Below, piece after piece: positions 12,284 to 22,436 of a stretch of DNA of 64,000 nt. A program made the translations under genes and the position numbers. The first letter of the stretch is position 1. Each line of letters starts with the position of its first letter. Under the pieces are notes generated by a model. The model did no database searches, was not told the DNA's origin, and saw only the letters and a program-made list of their open reading frames with translations. Location of the stretch: assembly GCA_963662175.1 (NCBI GenBank), contig OY759221.1:16396027-16460026 (forward strand), read 5' to 3'. This DNA comes from Aradus depressus. Its lineage: Eukaryota; Arthropoda; Insecta; Hemiptera; Aradidae.

Positions 12284-13862
12284 ATAACCACAAATAAAAT
12301 AGTTTAACCAATGAACCATCGTGGACCTCACCAAACTTCTCCCACAGGAGGAGCCAGGTAACCTCTATTTGTGGTTATCTGTGTTAGCCACCTTTCACTA
12401 CTATGAAGCAAGTGCAATGTCACCTTATTTTGCGGTTATTGGTGTCAGGTTATGTTACCCGAAACTGTCAGGTGTCCAGTAATCATCAATATTTGAGTGT
12501 ATTGTTCAGGTGAAAAATGAAAACAGACCCTGACTATAAAATGTCTGTTATTTTTGGAATCGTAACGTATTCACGACTTAACTCGTCTCCAATGGAAATA
12601 TAGCCATTGAAAGTTCAGTATGATGAGAGGGTGTAGAAATTGGCCCTAGTACTTTAATTTTTTTTTCATATTAAATACTAAATTATCGTTAAACGACTTT
12701 GTTAATATAAGTAAAAGTCTGTGAATTCGCTTATTTCCAATTTCATTTTTGTCAATTTCAAAGAGTAAAGATCTGATTATCGTTGAAAATTTATAAATAT
12801 TAAATATAAAAAGGTCATATTAGTCAATTTTTTAAAAAACTTTTTTTTTTATGAAACTGACTAATATGCCCTTTTTATTTGTGTTTTAATTTTCAAAATA
12901 AAAGCGAGTGTTTATATTACGTACTGGAATAAAAACATTAATGTTATTTTTTGTTGATTATTGATTAATTTTTTTAAATTGAAAAAGTCAGTGTACGGGC
13001 CTACATTTTCTAGGGTTTAGATTAGTTGGAGAGATACAAGTAAATTTCCCCCCACCCTCTGGACAGTAGGTACACAGTACGACCCCACCGAGAGTCTCAG
13101 TACGGCCACAGCAGCCCGCTCATGTGTGTGTTGAGTTCGACTTAAGCGTCAATTAGTGTGTAGATTGGCCCCAGCCAACTCATGTGTTAGGCTCAAGTTT
13201 TGTGTGAGTCTCGAACCAGAGTGCCAACCTAGCTGTCGTGATAATAATACGGCCGTACAACCCGTATTGTGTAAAGCTATTGGTTACTCATTGTGTAAAG
13301 TACAAGTGGTGCTTCTCTTATGATTGTGGTTTCCAGCGTGGGAAGCGTTCATATTGTGTTAACTTACGCTTATCTATTTATGTTTACTTATAGACAAACG
13401 AGCAGTAAAGCCCTGTTCAATTTAGTATAAGCCTGGCCAGGCACACTATATTACCCCCAATTATTGTGTTCCCCCACCTTGATTATGTAGCTTACAGATG
13501 CGGCTGAATCCAGACAAGAACGCCACAAATCGTGAGTGCATAGTAGTCTTTAAGAAATGTTAAAAGAATAGAAGTTTGCCTCGTTTTGTGTTAAGTTAGA
13601 TTCTAATGATCTACCACCTATCGTATACAGTCCACAGAATAAATAAAGACAAATATTATTCTTTTAAAACAATGTTTCTGCATGTACTTTGAAAGAGTAG
13701 AAAACCATTCCTTTTCTTCCTAAAATAATACATATGTACATACATACGCTGCCCTTTCCGTATATGTTACCAGGTCCCCGCAGTAACCACCGCTCACCGC
13801 TATGGAGTAGGAAAGAGGTAATCTCACTGTGTGGTTATCGGAGTCAGGTCACGTTACCTGAT
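12284..13862. repeat. Unclassified repeat-bounded region
   Basis: The motif around 'gcggttattggtgtcagg', ending in gttacc, recurs at 12433-12466 and, with changes, at 13832-13862. A third related copy at 12362-12380 forms an inverted pair with 12286-12298 (ataaccacaaata). Between them lies a GC-richer block (about 13030-13640) without clear coding capacity. It might be an LTR-type or foldback element, but I could not define ends or TSDs. Confidence 0.35.
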
Positions 13863-14566
13863 TATATGTATAAATATTGAGTAACGCATTCTTGACAAGA
13901 ATAGTTCTAAAATATTTATATAACTATGTAGAGAAGATATGTGTATGGAAGAGTGAGGAACAAAAAACATCATTGTCTTTTTTCCTGGATTCGAATGACG
14001 ACATGTCTCTTACACATGTAAATCACACAAAATAGCAGCGTCATGAATGAAATGACCTATAAATACAGTGAAATACAGTGAGTTCTGAGTGCATCAACAA
14101 GATATTCAGCTAATTACCAAATATTTAATGTAGTTCCCATTTCCTTTGTTTTAAAACAACTAGGGCTATTTATTTTAAACCCTTTTGAAATAGCCCTGGG
14201 GAGCGAACAGTAAACTGAATGTGTCCCTGATCAAAAGTTGCAGATGAGAAGGGTTAGTTACATCAACAAGTTTGAGACTGTATGAACCAGATCACCAGAG
14301 ACAACTGTCCGTATTAACTTTGGACTTTTTCTATTGTGTTGTATAAAATTACAAACATTTTATTTATTAATAATATATTAAAAAAGTTAATTATATTTAT
14401 TTGTATAAAAAACAAAAAAATCAACTAAATTGGTGAATAATTAATGAAGTCGCATTTGTTTTGAAACGAGCCAATGAATAAAAAAATAAAAGACGATCAT
14501 CAGCTGTTCTAATTAGTGTAGAGTTGTCTGGTGGAAGTGTGAGGATTGAGTTGAGATGTGTGAGAA

Positions 14567-14690
14567 AATTGCACGTCTTGAACTTTTGATATTTTTAGCG
14601 CCCTTCTCGGAAACTACACTAGAAATCAAAATTTAGCACAAGACAAGAGATACAATTTCTACAGGAAATGTGGTAATTTTATTTAATTTG
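14567..14690 (+). repeat. Dispersed family C, fragment
   Basis: Contains the block 'cacgtcttgaacttttgat', then 'aaatcaaaatttag' and 'tttctacaggaaatgtgg'. The same block occurs at 22312-22436 (minus), within 38870-39390 and within 46245-46700. It ends in TTA/TTTAT-rich sequence. Class unknown and no coding seen. Confidence 0.7.
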
Positions 14691-15029
14691 TTTATTATTT
14701 AATTTTATATTTATAATTTTATTTAACATACATTTTTTCACATATAGACTATTTTTCGTGGGAAACAGTTTAGGAAAAGTACTACTTCCAAACTTTTCAA
14801 GTGAATACAACTTTAGGTCTCTCTTTTGCATGTGATTATATCAAGTCCTCTCAAAGGGACTTCATAGAGTGCCTTAGGCATCATATGTCCTGCTTTTTGG
14901 CCTGGTGAGAAAGTATAGGATTTTTCTCAGAAGAATATTTTCGAAGAATTGATAAAGAACACTCCATCGATAGTTGGAGCTTTTAGTAAAGCAGTACAGA
15001 TTCTTTTAATAAAAGTAAAAAACAAATTA

Positions 15030-15446
15030 TGTGATATGGCCATTACAGGACTTTCTTATACCAACGAGAGGGAGAAGGGGAGAGAGAGTGATCTGGAAAC
15101 GTGGTTGGTTAATGACCCACATCACATATATTTTATTTTTTGCTTCATTGTTATAATTTTTCATAAAAACTACCAATAATAAAACCAATTTTAATGTGCG
15201 TTACTATGAGTGACGACTTAAACATTACTTAGATATATTGCTTATAGACATCTCAAAACTGTGGACTTATAAGCGATTGGAAATTTTATAAGGAATATTT
15301 TTGGTAGAAATCAATTTTTTGGGTTTTTGGGTTAAATACAGAAAACGTCTAAAAATATGTGTTTGAAAACTACATTTCAAGGTTTTCGGAATGTATCTCG
15401 AAAACAGGGCGAACTACGAAAAATTGTATTTATATTCATATACGTT
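15030..15446 (+). repeat. Dispersed family E, copy 1 left part
   Basis: Shares long stretches with 62700-63200, including the blocks 'caggactttcttatacc' and 'gtctaaaaatatgt' and 'atgtatctcg'. The copy is interrupted by the RTE-like LINE at 15447-16370 and resumes at about 16371. The copy at 62.7 kb lacks that insertion. Confidence 0.75.
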
Positions 15447-16370
15447 TGTACCCTCTGTCCCCGGATCTATTCAACTGCATACTGGAGCAAGTGATGTTAA
15501 CTGGGAAAAATACGGAGTCAATGTTAATGGAACGAAAATTACTAACTTACGATTTGCTGATGACGTCGTTATTTTTGCTAATACCCCAGAGGAGCTATCG
15601 AGTATGCTGAGTGAGCTGAATGATGCTGGGAAAAAGGCAGTACTTGAGATAAACTTCCAAAAAACAGTCATTCTGGCAAATGGAAAAACGGAAGAAATAA
15701 GTCTGGGCGGGAAGAAGTTAAACTTTACCTAGGACAACTACTTTCATTCAAGAATGGCCTAAAAAAGGAATTAAATCGGCGAATTGCACTTGGATGGAAG
15801 AAATATTGGTCCTACAAATATATCTTCAAAAGCAGAATGGCCATGGACCTGAAGAAAAAGGTGTTCGACTGCTGTATCACTCCTTGTCTAACGTACGGAT
15901 CCCAAACCTGGGCTCTCTCCCAAGATGGGAGCTTAGAGGTTACTCAAAGAGCAATGGAGAGAAGCATGCTGGGAATTAAGAAGAAGAATAGAGTACGAAA
16001 CTCCGAAATAAGAAAAAAGACAGGAGTACGGGACGTGAAGGAAGTGGTGCTGAAACAAAAGTGGAAATGGGCAGGACATGTGGCGAGGATGGAAGAAGGA
16101 AGATGGGCCAAGAGGACGACAGAGTGGTACCCGATATACCTGAAGAGAAGAAGGGGAAGACAATTGGTGAGGTGGCGGGACGATCTGGACAGGATAGTGG
16201 GGAGTCTCTGGCACAGATCGGCCTGGGACAGGAGTGCATGGAAGAAAATGGGAGAGGCCTACGCCCAAAGATGGGTCTAGTTTCCAATTTATATAAATAT
16301 CTAGTGCTACTATTGTTATATTATTATACTAAGGAAGAAATAAAAGGCTATTATTATTATTATTATTATG
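15447..16370 (+). mobile_element. RTE-like LINE, 5'-truncated and frameshifted
   Basis: Translations in two frames give consecutive parts of a non-LTR reverse transcriptase: PLSPDLFNCILEQ; then, after a frameshift near 15497, NLRFADDVVIFAN with the catalytic FADD motif; a change of frame near 15700-15730 in the thumb; and then a C-terminal region with MAMDLKKKVFDCCI, the WKWAGHVARMEEGRWAKR type motif and RWRDDLDRIVG. This matches the end of RTE-type endonuclease/reverse transcriptases common in insects. The 3' end is a (TTA)n run (16349-16370), as expected for RTE elements. The endonuclease and most of the palm domain are missing. It is inserted in family E and is dead. Confidence 0.85.
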
Positions 16371-16648
16371 TTTGTCAGTCTTTTCTAAAACTTTTACTTG
16401 AAAAGATTTTTTATTAGATTATAAACACAAGCGGGATCTTGTAAAATGTACTTAAGCCCAGAACTAAAGTGGTATCGAAATTCGTGCGATTTTGACCAAA
16501 ATCTAATCAGATCTAAGTTAGCACATGTGACTTCTATATTACAAATGTCAAGTTTACAACTACAATCACTTTTGCGGTAGAGCGCTCACAAAATTCCAAT
16601 CACATACATACACATCATCGTGAAAATGGCCAAAACGTATTCAGGGGA

Positions 16649-16741
16649 ACTTCTAAGTTGAGGAACGCGGACATATTGTGGAAACTTGTAATAAATAAAT
16701 AAAATAAACTTATTTTTAAAATATTGTCTATTCCACTAAAG

Positions 16742-16835
<94 letters not shown>

Positions 16836-17010
16836 CTACCGGTTTCGGCCTTACACCATCGTCAGGTCTAGTTATGAACTAAGTTAGTTTGCAGACTAAC
16901 TTAGTTCATAACTAGACCTGACGATGGTGTAAGGCCGAAACCGGTAGTTATATATATTTATATCTTTAGTGGAATAGACAATATTTTAAAAATAAGTTTG
17001 TTTTATTTAT
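16649..17010. mobile_element. Penelope-like foldback with two opposed hammerhead motifs and TSD
   Basis: A 362-bp insertion flanked by a 12-bp duplication, gtattcagggga, at 16637-16648 and 17011-17022. It is almost one large palindrome. The left arm (from about 16704) has a (TA)n run at 16746-16834, and the right arm ends near 17006. The centre is around 16885-16893. Each arm has a hammerhead-like core: CTGACGA, a GG/CC stem II, then GAAACCGGTA (16918-16946 plus; 16837-16865 minus). No coding sequence. Confidence 0.8.
16746..16834. repeat. (TA)n microsatellite
   Basis: A near-perfect TA run of about 90 bp in the left arm of the foldback element. The matching right arm carries only a short TA stretch (about 16948-16956), so the run expanded after the palindrome formed or shrank on one side. 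Confidence 0.95.
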
Positions 17011-17140
17011 GTATTCAGGGGACTTTGAAATGTAAAAATCCGTTGAAAGCTCGATCTCCGATTTTCGCACGATTACAATACTTCCATATAATATAGGTAT
17101 AAGAAAGTAATAAATTCTTTACATAAGTTGTATTTATTGG

Positions 17141-18099
17141 ATAGATAAATAAATGGGAATATTTCATCCGGGAAACATATTTGGACTCATTTTCGCCGGA
17201 TTTTCCGGATTTCCACCGATAGTTAATTTTTTGTTGAAAATACCAATTGATAAATTGAGGAGTTGAAGTGAAAACCGAGTTAAGTGCCAAACCAAATATT
17301 TTTAGGAAACCGATTTTCTTTTAAATTGCTTATGCAATTTTCGATCAATAATGTTTAAAAAAAATGAGAAGTTTATATGCTATCAATATTACCTGTCTGC
17401 AAAAGATTGTTATGAAGTAATAATGAAAAAAAAGTCAACATTCAAAAACGTGTTAACCGCCAAAATGATAAAAATGAAAAGCGTGTTATCTGCCACTCTG
17501 TACTGCTCAGCTAAGTGCCTAAAGTTTGATGGAGAAATTCCAAGGATGTACCACAATGATCCGTTTTAAATGAAGTAGGTAAAATAAAAAATACACAAAA
17601 ACTGATTTAAATTATTATTTTAATAAAAAGGTTTTAAAAAAATCAAAAAATATTTATAACACTTGTTCAAGGCACTTAACCCGGTTTTCACTTATGTTGA
17701 GGCGGGACTTGACACTAACGGATCTTTTTTCAACTACTTTCCAGTGCAATTGCACATAGCTTTGTTTTAACATTACTGGGCTTGGCAACTACCTCACATT
17801 TCGTTTAAAAAAAACGAAATGGATTTTTTGGCACTTAACTCGTTTTCCACTTCAACTTCTGAATTGATCAATTAGGTAAAGTATAGTGGTAAATAATAGA
17901 GCAGTAAACATTGGTTGTTGTAAAAATCGAAACTATACTCGTGTAAATGTAATCAACATAGTGGAAATGTTATTGTAAAAGTGAGCAGGCGGTGAATGTG
18001 AAGATTCCCCGGAGAATGTGAACATTTTCCAAAGAGCTTGGGGAATGTAGATAAAGCCTTTAATTTGATTGGCTTTAGTTAAGCAAAAGGACCAATGGG
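17141..18099. other. No gene seen
   Basis: AT-rich intronic sequence. Texts around 17270-17300 and 17675-17840 resemble each other in inverted orientation (ggcacttaac...cggtttt), which suggests another decayed inverted-repeat element. No coding motif. Confidence 0.4.
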
Positions 18100-18760
18100 A
18101 GAGTCAAAATTTCACTTTTTCGGAAACAAGATATGATTTGTTGTTTTGAATCTATATATTTATATCTACCAATAAGTTGTGAGTGAATCACCGGCTAGGT
18201 ACTTCCCCTGCATAAATTACGTTTTCGCTCTCTCTCTAAAGCCAGACGACAGTTTAGGCTAAACCTCAATACTTCGGTACACGATGGATTATTAGTCCTC
18301 ATACTAAATTCATGAATCATTCATTACATCAGGACTTATTATAATTTTTGATTTGAATCATCACTTTCATCTCCATCTCCCCTTCGGCTGACTCCACTGA
18401 AAATTAATAGGTGTCCTTGTATGGCTTTTAATGAGTCACTACAACGGCAGTTATTAGAGATTTGTGTTGAGCCTCCCTCCTCATCCTCCTCTTTGACTGA
18501 AAATCTACAGGTATCGTCCTTAGAGGGCTTTGAATTTATATAGCACATATGAAATTTCATGTCGATACATTCATTACAACGGTAGTTAGTAGAGTTTTTG
18601 TGATAAACTTCCCCTTAATCCCCCCTCCCTTTAGGCCGATTTGGCGACACCTATTAATAAAAATTAATATAACCTATATACCTATTAATTAATACAAATA
18701 TAAAATTTCGTATCGATACATTCATTCTATCGGGAGTTATAGGTACTGGGAGGAACGTCT
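18100..18760 (+). repeat. Dispersed family B, decayed copies
   Basis: Family B hallmarks are a phrase like 'gaaatttcatgtcgataca' plus 'cattcat', followed by 'cggtagttat'-type sequence, and C/T-rich 'ccgatttggc' or 'ccgattcc' blocks. Here they occur at about 18400-18570, 18590-18640 and 18700-18740, so the region holds two or three partial, tandem-like iterations. No coding capacity recognised. Confidence 0.6.
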
Positions 18761-18901
18761 CGTCGAGGAGCATCTTCTTTCTTTTATTATAAAAATGTGT
18801 TTACTTGTTATTTGTAACACACAAGTTTATACAACATCGGTCATAACAGTCGTAGTCATTCCTCCTGGGACCGGCTTGGGGAGGTTACACATGGTCAAAG
18901 A

Positions 18902-19099
18902 GGAGAGATGGAGGTAGAAGATGCGCGAGGAAAGTTGGAGGTAGAAGATGCGCGAGGAGAGTTAAAGGTAAAAGATGCGCGAGGAGAGTTGAAAGTAAAA
19001 GATGAGCGAGGAGAGTTGAAGGTAAAAGATGCGCGAGGAGAGTTGAAGGTAAAAGATGCGCGAGGAGAGTTGGAGGTAGAAGATGCGCGAGGAGAGTTG
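18902..19099. repeat. 30-bp minisatellite, ~6.5 units
   Basis: Units of 30 bp built on gaggagagttgaaggtaaaa-gatgcgc. Because 30 is divisible by three, both strands stay open and read as decapeptides (EVEDARGELK-like on plus, NSPRASFTF-like on minus). It lies only ~127 bp from the 3' side of a beat-like exon, inside the intron. Confidence 0.95.
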
Positions 19100-19225
19100 C
19101 GCACTCGCTTATATTACCTGAGTGGCAAAACTATTGTGTTGTGTGTATATTCTTTGAAATATCCATCAGACAATATGCATTTTTACAGACTACATCTGGA
19201 ATCTGTACAATTGCTGTTAATTCAC

Positions 19226-19359
19226 CTTCATGTTGTTGATGTAGAAGGTGAGGTTGGCGGCTGGATAGGCGGGTGTGGAGGTACAGTTGGCTCGGAGCAC
19301 CTCTCCTGGCGTGTACTTGGCCTTCTCCAGGCTGATATGGGGATCTGTACCTGGCTCAA
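19226..19359 (-). CDS. Beat-like gene, exon for first half of Ig domain 2
   Basis: Acceptor gcttgtttcag precedes 19359. The donor AAG|GTGAAT gives the end at 19226. It is 134 nt long, entering in phase 1 and leaving in phase 0. Translation: (V)EPGTDPHISLEKAKY, then TPGEVLRANCTST (the first Ig2 cysteine) and AANLTFYINNMK. This follows the Beat pattern of a 'Y.vGd.v..NCTS..s.PAA.L.W.iN' stretch. The G carried from the upstream exon completes a valine, and the AAG end joins in frame to VVRGEKN of the next exon. Base composition is clearly coding compared with the flanks. Beat proteins are extracellular. Ig2 contributes to the adhesive ectodomain (family knowledge). Confidence 0.88.
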
Positions 19360-20713
19360 CTGAAACAAGCAACGCTTCACATTAGGTTGCGCAAATTGGA
19401 GGAACGACATTTTCACAGTGATATGAAAATATAGATCCCAACACAATACGTCCCATGAAGAAATAGCTTTGGGACAGAGCAAAGGATGAGAACAAGAAGA
19501 ACGTGCTTACAACGTGAAGAATATTCGTCGAGGTGGGAAATTGTGATGTGGAGGGCCTCAAGTGTTGAGATCGTTGGGCCAAAAAATGGTCAATGGCAAC
19601 TCTATTTCTTGAGGACGATTCGAAATGTAGTGCCCATTGGGGTCGGGATCAGGAAATGCAATCATTAGGAAAAGGTCGAGCAGGAGGTCTGTCCTAGATA
19701 TTTGAATGAAGGGTGCAATGTTTGGGAAGTAAATACTGTGAAATGCGTCTGCAATACTGTATGCCGATCATCGGATGCATTGCGGGATACAAATACTGTG
19801 AATGAATTTAGGAGGCATGTATTGTATAAGACGCCCACTTCTATATGCTATTCTCCTCTCATAATAGAATTGTTTGTCTCTAGCATATTATCGGACTTCT
19901 ACGTTATAGCCAACCCCTCGGAACCAACCCCATCTAAAATTCATTGCCCCATTCAATAAACAAGCTGTTTATTTGTAAGTCAAATGGATACATAAGATAT
20001 TTTTGGCAGAGTTCATTCAAGGAGATATCTCGTTTTAACTAACTCTCAAGTTCATAAGTTGAGTCTCTGTATTCGGAAATAACTTTATATGTTAAGAGAA
20101 AAGTTCAACGTCTGTTGCAGCCGCGGGAGGCTGGTTATGAAACAGAACAACAGAAATGTTAAATACCGTATCAGAGTTCAGGATTCAAACGGCATCTAGA
20201 GTCAGCCCCGCGTTAGTCGACATCCAATAGAAGCACACACTCGTTTAATCGGTACTATTCTGTCAATTGTGAGTCTCCTCTGTACGTTCGAAGTTGAGAG
20301 GATTTACTGTTCTTTGTATATTCTCAAATCCTAAAGGTTAGGAAGCATCTTCAAAGCTTCTTCTTGTTTTATACCAGAAAAACGCCTCCCTTACGACAGT
20401 ATCAAATTAAAAAAAAACAGATGTCTACTCTTCTTTAGTCTTGTATACTTGCTTGTGAAATGAAATACCAGTCTAGCTCACTTACTTATTTGTGTCACTT
20501 CTATCCGACAAGTGTCAGACATACTTTCATGATTAGCATCTCGTCTAAGAGTACCTAAATGCTTTAGTATGCCAGGCCTTTTGTTTATAATCTGCTGTAA
20601 TATCCAAAATATTTGGATATTTAATTATTAAATTCGTTGAAAAGGAAAATATTACATTTTTTTGAAAATAGGAAAAGGAAGCCATGTTGGCGTAAGCAAA
20701 TTCTCCTACCGAC

Positions 20714-21280
20714 CTGTAACGACGAGATGAGTGGAGCGTATCTCTGTGTGGAAGAGAGGAGCGTCCACAGACACTTCGCACTTGTACACTCCAGTCAGAT
20801 CCTTGTCCACCTTCCGCAGGGCCACCTGGGCCCCGTTCGAGAAGTGACCTACCCACCTGTAACGACGAGATGAGTGGAGCGTATCTCTGTGTGGAAGAGA
20901 GGAGCGTCCGCAGACACCTCGCACTTGTACACTCCAGTCAGATCCTTGTCCACCTTCCGCAGGGCCACCTGGGCCCCGTTCGAGAAGTGACCAACCTACC
21001 TGTAACGACGAGATGAGTGGAGCGTATCTCTGTGTGGAAGAGAGGAGCGTCCGCAGACACCTCGCACTTGTACACTCCAGTCAGCTCCTTGTCCACCTTC
21101 CGCAGGGCCACCTGCCTCCGGCTCGAGAAGGGACCTACCTGTAACGACGAGATGAGTGGAGCGTATCTCTGTGTGGAAGAGAGGAGCGACCGCAGACACC
21201 TCGCACTTGTACACAACAGTCAGCTCCTTGTCCACCTTCCACAGGGCACCTGCCTAAGGCTCGAGAAGTGACCTACCTAC
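20714..21280 (-). pseudogene. Four extra tandem copies of the Ig1 second-half exon of the beat-like gene
   Basis: Copies start at about 20714, 20857, 21000 and 21139, with spacings of 139-143 bp, and repeat the exon at 21281-21416. Each has GVYKCEVS (or VVYKCEVS), APLFHTEIRSTHLVVT and an ACAG|GT donor. They differ at a few residues: KDL versus KEL, SVDAP/SADAP/SAVAP, and NGAQVALR versus RRQVALR near the start. The copy at 21139 has a 1-nt deletion at its start. Only ~30 nt separate one donor from the next possible acceptor (CAG|GTG, phase 0), too short for an intron, and unit lengths are not multiples of three. They are either dead duplicates, alternative exons that exclude each other, or an assembly artefact. 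Confidence 0.8.
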
Positions 21281-21416
21281 CTGTAACGACGAGATGAGTG
21301 GAGCGTATCTCTGTGTGGAAGAGAGGAGCGTCCGCAGACACTTCGCACTTGTACACTCCAGTCAGCTCCTTGTCCACCTTCCGCAGGGTCACCCGGGTCC
21401 GGTTCGAAGAGCCCAA
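21281..21416 (-). CDS. Beat-like gene, exon for second half of Ig domain 1
   Basis: This is the only copy of the five-fold array with a standard acceptor (gtttgggtatgtttcag before 21416). The donor ACAG|GTAGGT gives the end at 21281. It is 136 nt long, entering in phase 0 and leaving in phase 1. It translates as LGSSNRTRVTLRKVDKE, then LTGVYKCEVSADAPLFHT with the D/E-L-x-G-x-Y-x-C signature of the F strand of an Ig V-like domain, and ends RSTHLVVT. It joins in frame to the exon at 39946-40151 upstream and to 19226-19359 downstream, giving T-V-EPGTD across the junction. Standard splicing would include this copy and skip the four behind it. Confidence 0.88.
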
Positions 21417-21839
21417 CTGAAACATACCCAAACATGTAAAATATATTTTTTACTTTTATTTATTAGAAATGTTATCCCAAAGATTGTGATCCTGGGTTTC
21501 CCGGTTCCATTGCTACGCTAATTACACAAAATGTACTGTTCAAGCCTCATATCTAAATTAACTAAATAAAAAAAACAAGGAAAGCAACGAATTCTACTAA
21601 TTAGAGACTTAAAATCCTTTTGATCCAGTTTAATTAGGAATTGAGAAAAGGCTTTTTATTGTCAAGAATAAATGTAGAAATTGTATTATTAATTTTAATT
21701 AGGTCCTGTAAAAAAAATACATAAATAATATTACGACATAAGATCACTTACCCATTCTAAAAAAATTTTGCATAGAATGATGCCAAGTATATAAAACTCA
21801 TAAAAAAAAAAAAAAAAAAAAAAAATGAAGGGTGTATTC
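21417..21839. other. Intron sequence, no further gene
   Basis: Start of the 18.5-kb intron of the beat-like gene (read on the minus strand, this is its 3' end). Contains an (A)n run near 21807-21824. Confidence 0.5.
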
Positions 21840-22190
21840 ATTCAGTATAACGGAAATTATTAGAGTTTTTGTTCTGAGCTCCCCCCTTTTATTGCCCGAT
21901 TTGGCTAAAAATCATTAGGATACCCAGAAGTTTCTGGATACACATATGTCGATAAATTCATTTTATCGGGAGTAATCGTGTTCACAGACTGAATTTGTTG
22001 TTTTCATTTTCCGAATCATTGTGTCGAAATTTCTGACCGATTACATAAATATAAATCTTTTAGCTTGGTAGTAAAATGTGTGTGTCTGTAAACACACGAT
22101 AACTCCCGATAGAATGAATGTATCGACACGTAATTTTATATTTATATCCAGTATGCCGTAAGATTTTGAATAAGGGGGTTGTGATAATGA
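21840..22190 (+). repeat. Dispersed family B copy
   Basis: Carries the family phrases in order: 'gcccgatttggc', 'cattttatcgggagtaatcg', 'tgttcacagac' and 'ccgattacataa'. An inverted second copy follows at about 22090-22150 (cgataactcccgatagaatg), so this is a head-to-head pair of fragments. Confidence 0.7.
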
Positions 22191-22311
22191 TAATTATGTT
22201 AAATAAAAATAAATAAATAATAAAATAATTGAATTAATAATAATTAAAATGAAAAGAATAATTAATAAATATTAAATATAATTAAATAATGAAATTAGGT
22301 AGGTGCCACAT

Positions 22312-22436
22312 TTCCTGTAGAAATCAGAGCTGGCCTTCTACTAAATTTTGATTTCTACAGTAGTTTACGAAAAGGGCCCTAAAAAATATAGAAACTTCAA
22401 GACGTGCAATTTTTGAAAAATGCACGTATTTAAAAA
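22312..22436 (-). repeat. Dispersed family C fragment
   Basis: Inverted copy of the block at 14567-14690, including cctgtagaaatcagag, ctaaattttgatttctac and 'acttcaagacgtgcaa'. Confidence 0.75.

Larger units (their letters stand above)
16371..17140 (+). repeat. Dispersed family E, copy 1 right part, split by a Penelope-like foldback
   Basis: Matches 63220-63530, for example acttgaaaagattt, 'ccaaaatctaa', 'cagatctaagttag' and 'cgattttcgcacgattaca'. It is interrupted between 16649 and 17010 by a foldback element. Part of the same terminal text recurs near 40745-40840. Confidence 0.75.

Noticed and set aside
15933..16287. Minus-strand frames of 103-111 codons
   Set aside because: Antisense of the RTE-like reverse-transcriptase region, which has clear motifs on the plus strand.
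18908..19363. 151-codon plus-strand frame
   Set aside because: It is the translation of a 30-bp minisatellite running into the antisense of a beat-like exon.
20545..21521. Several long overlapping open frames on both strands
   Set aside because: These are shifted readings of the tandem Ig exon copies. Only the frame giving GVYKCEVS with consistent splice phases is meaningful.
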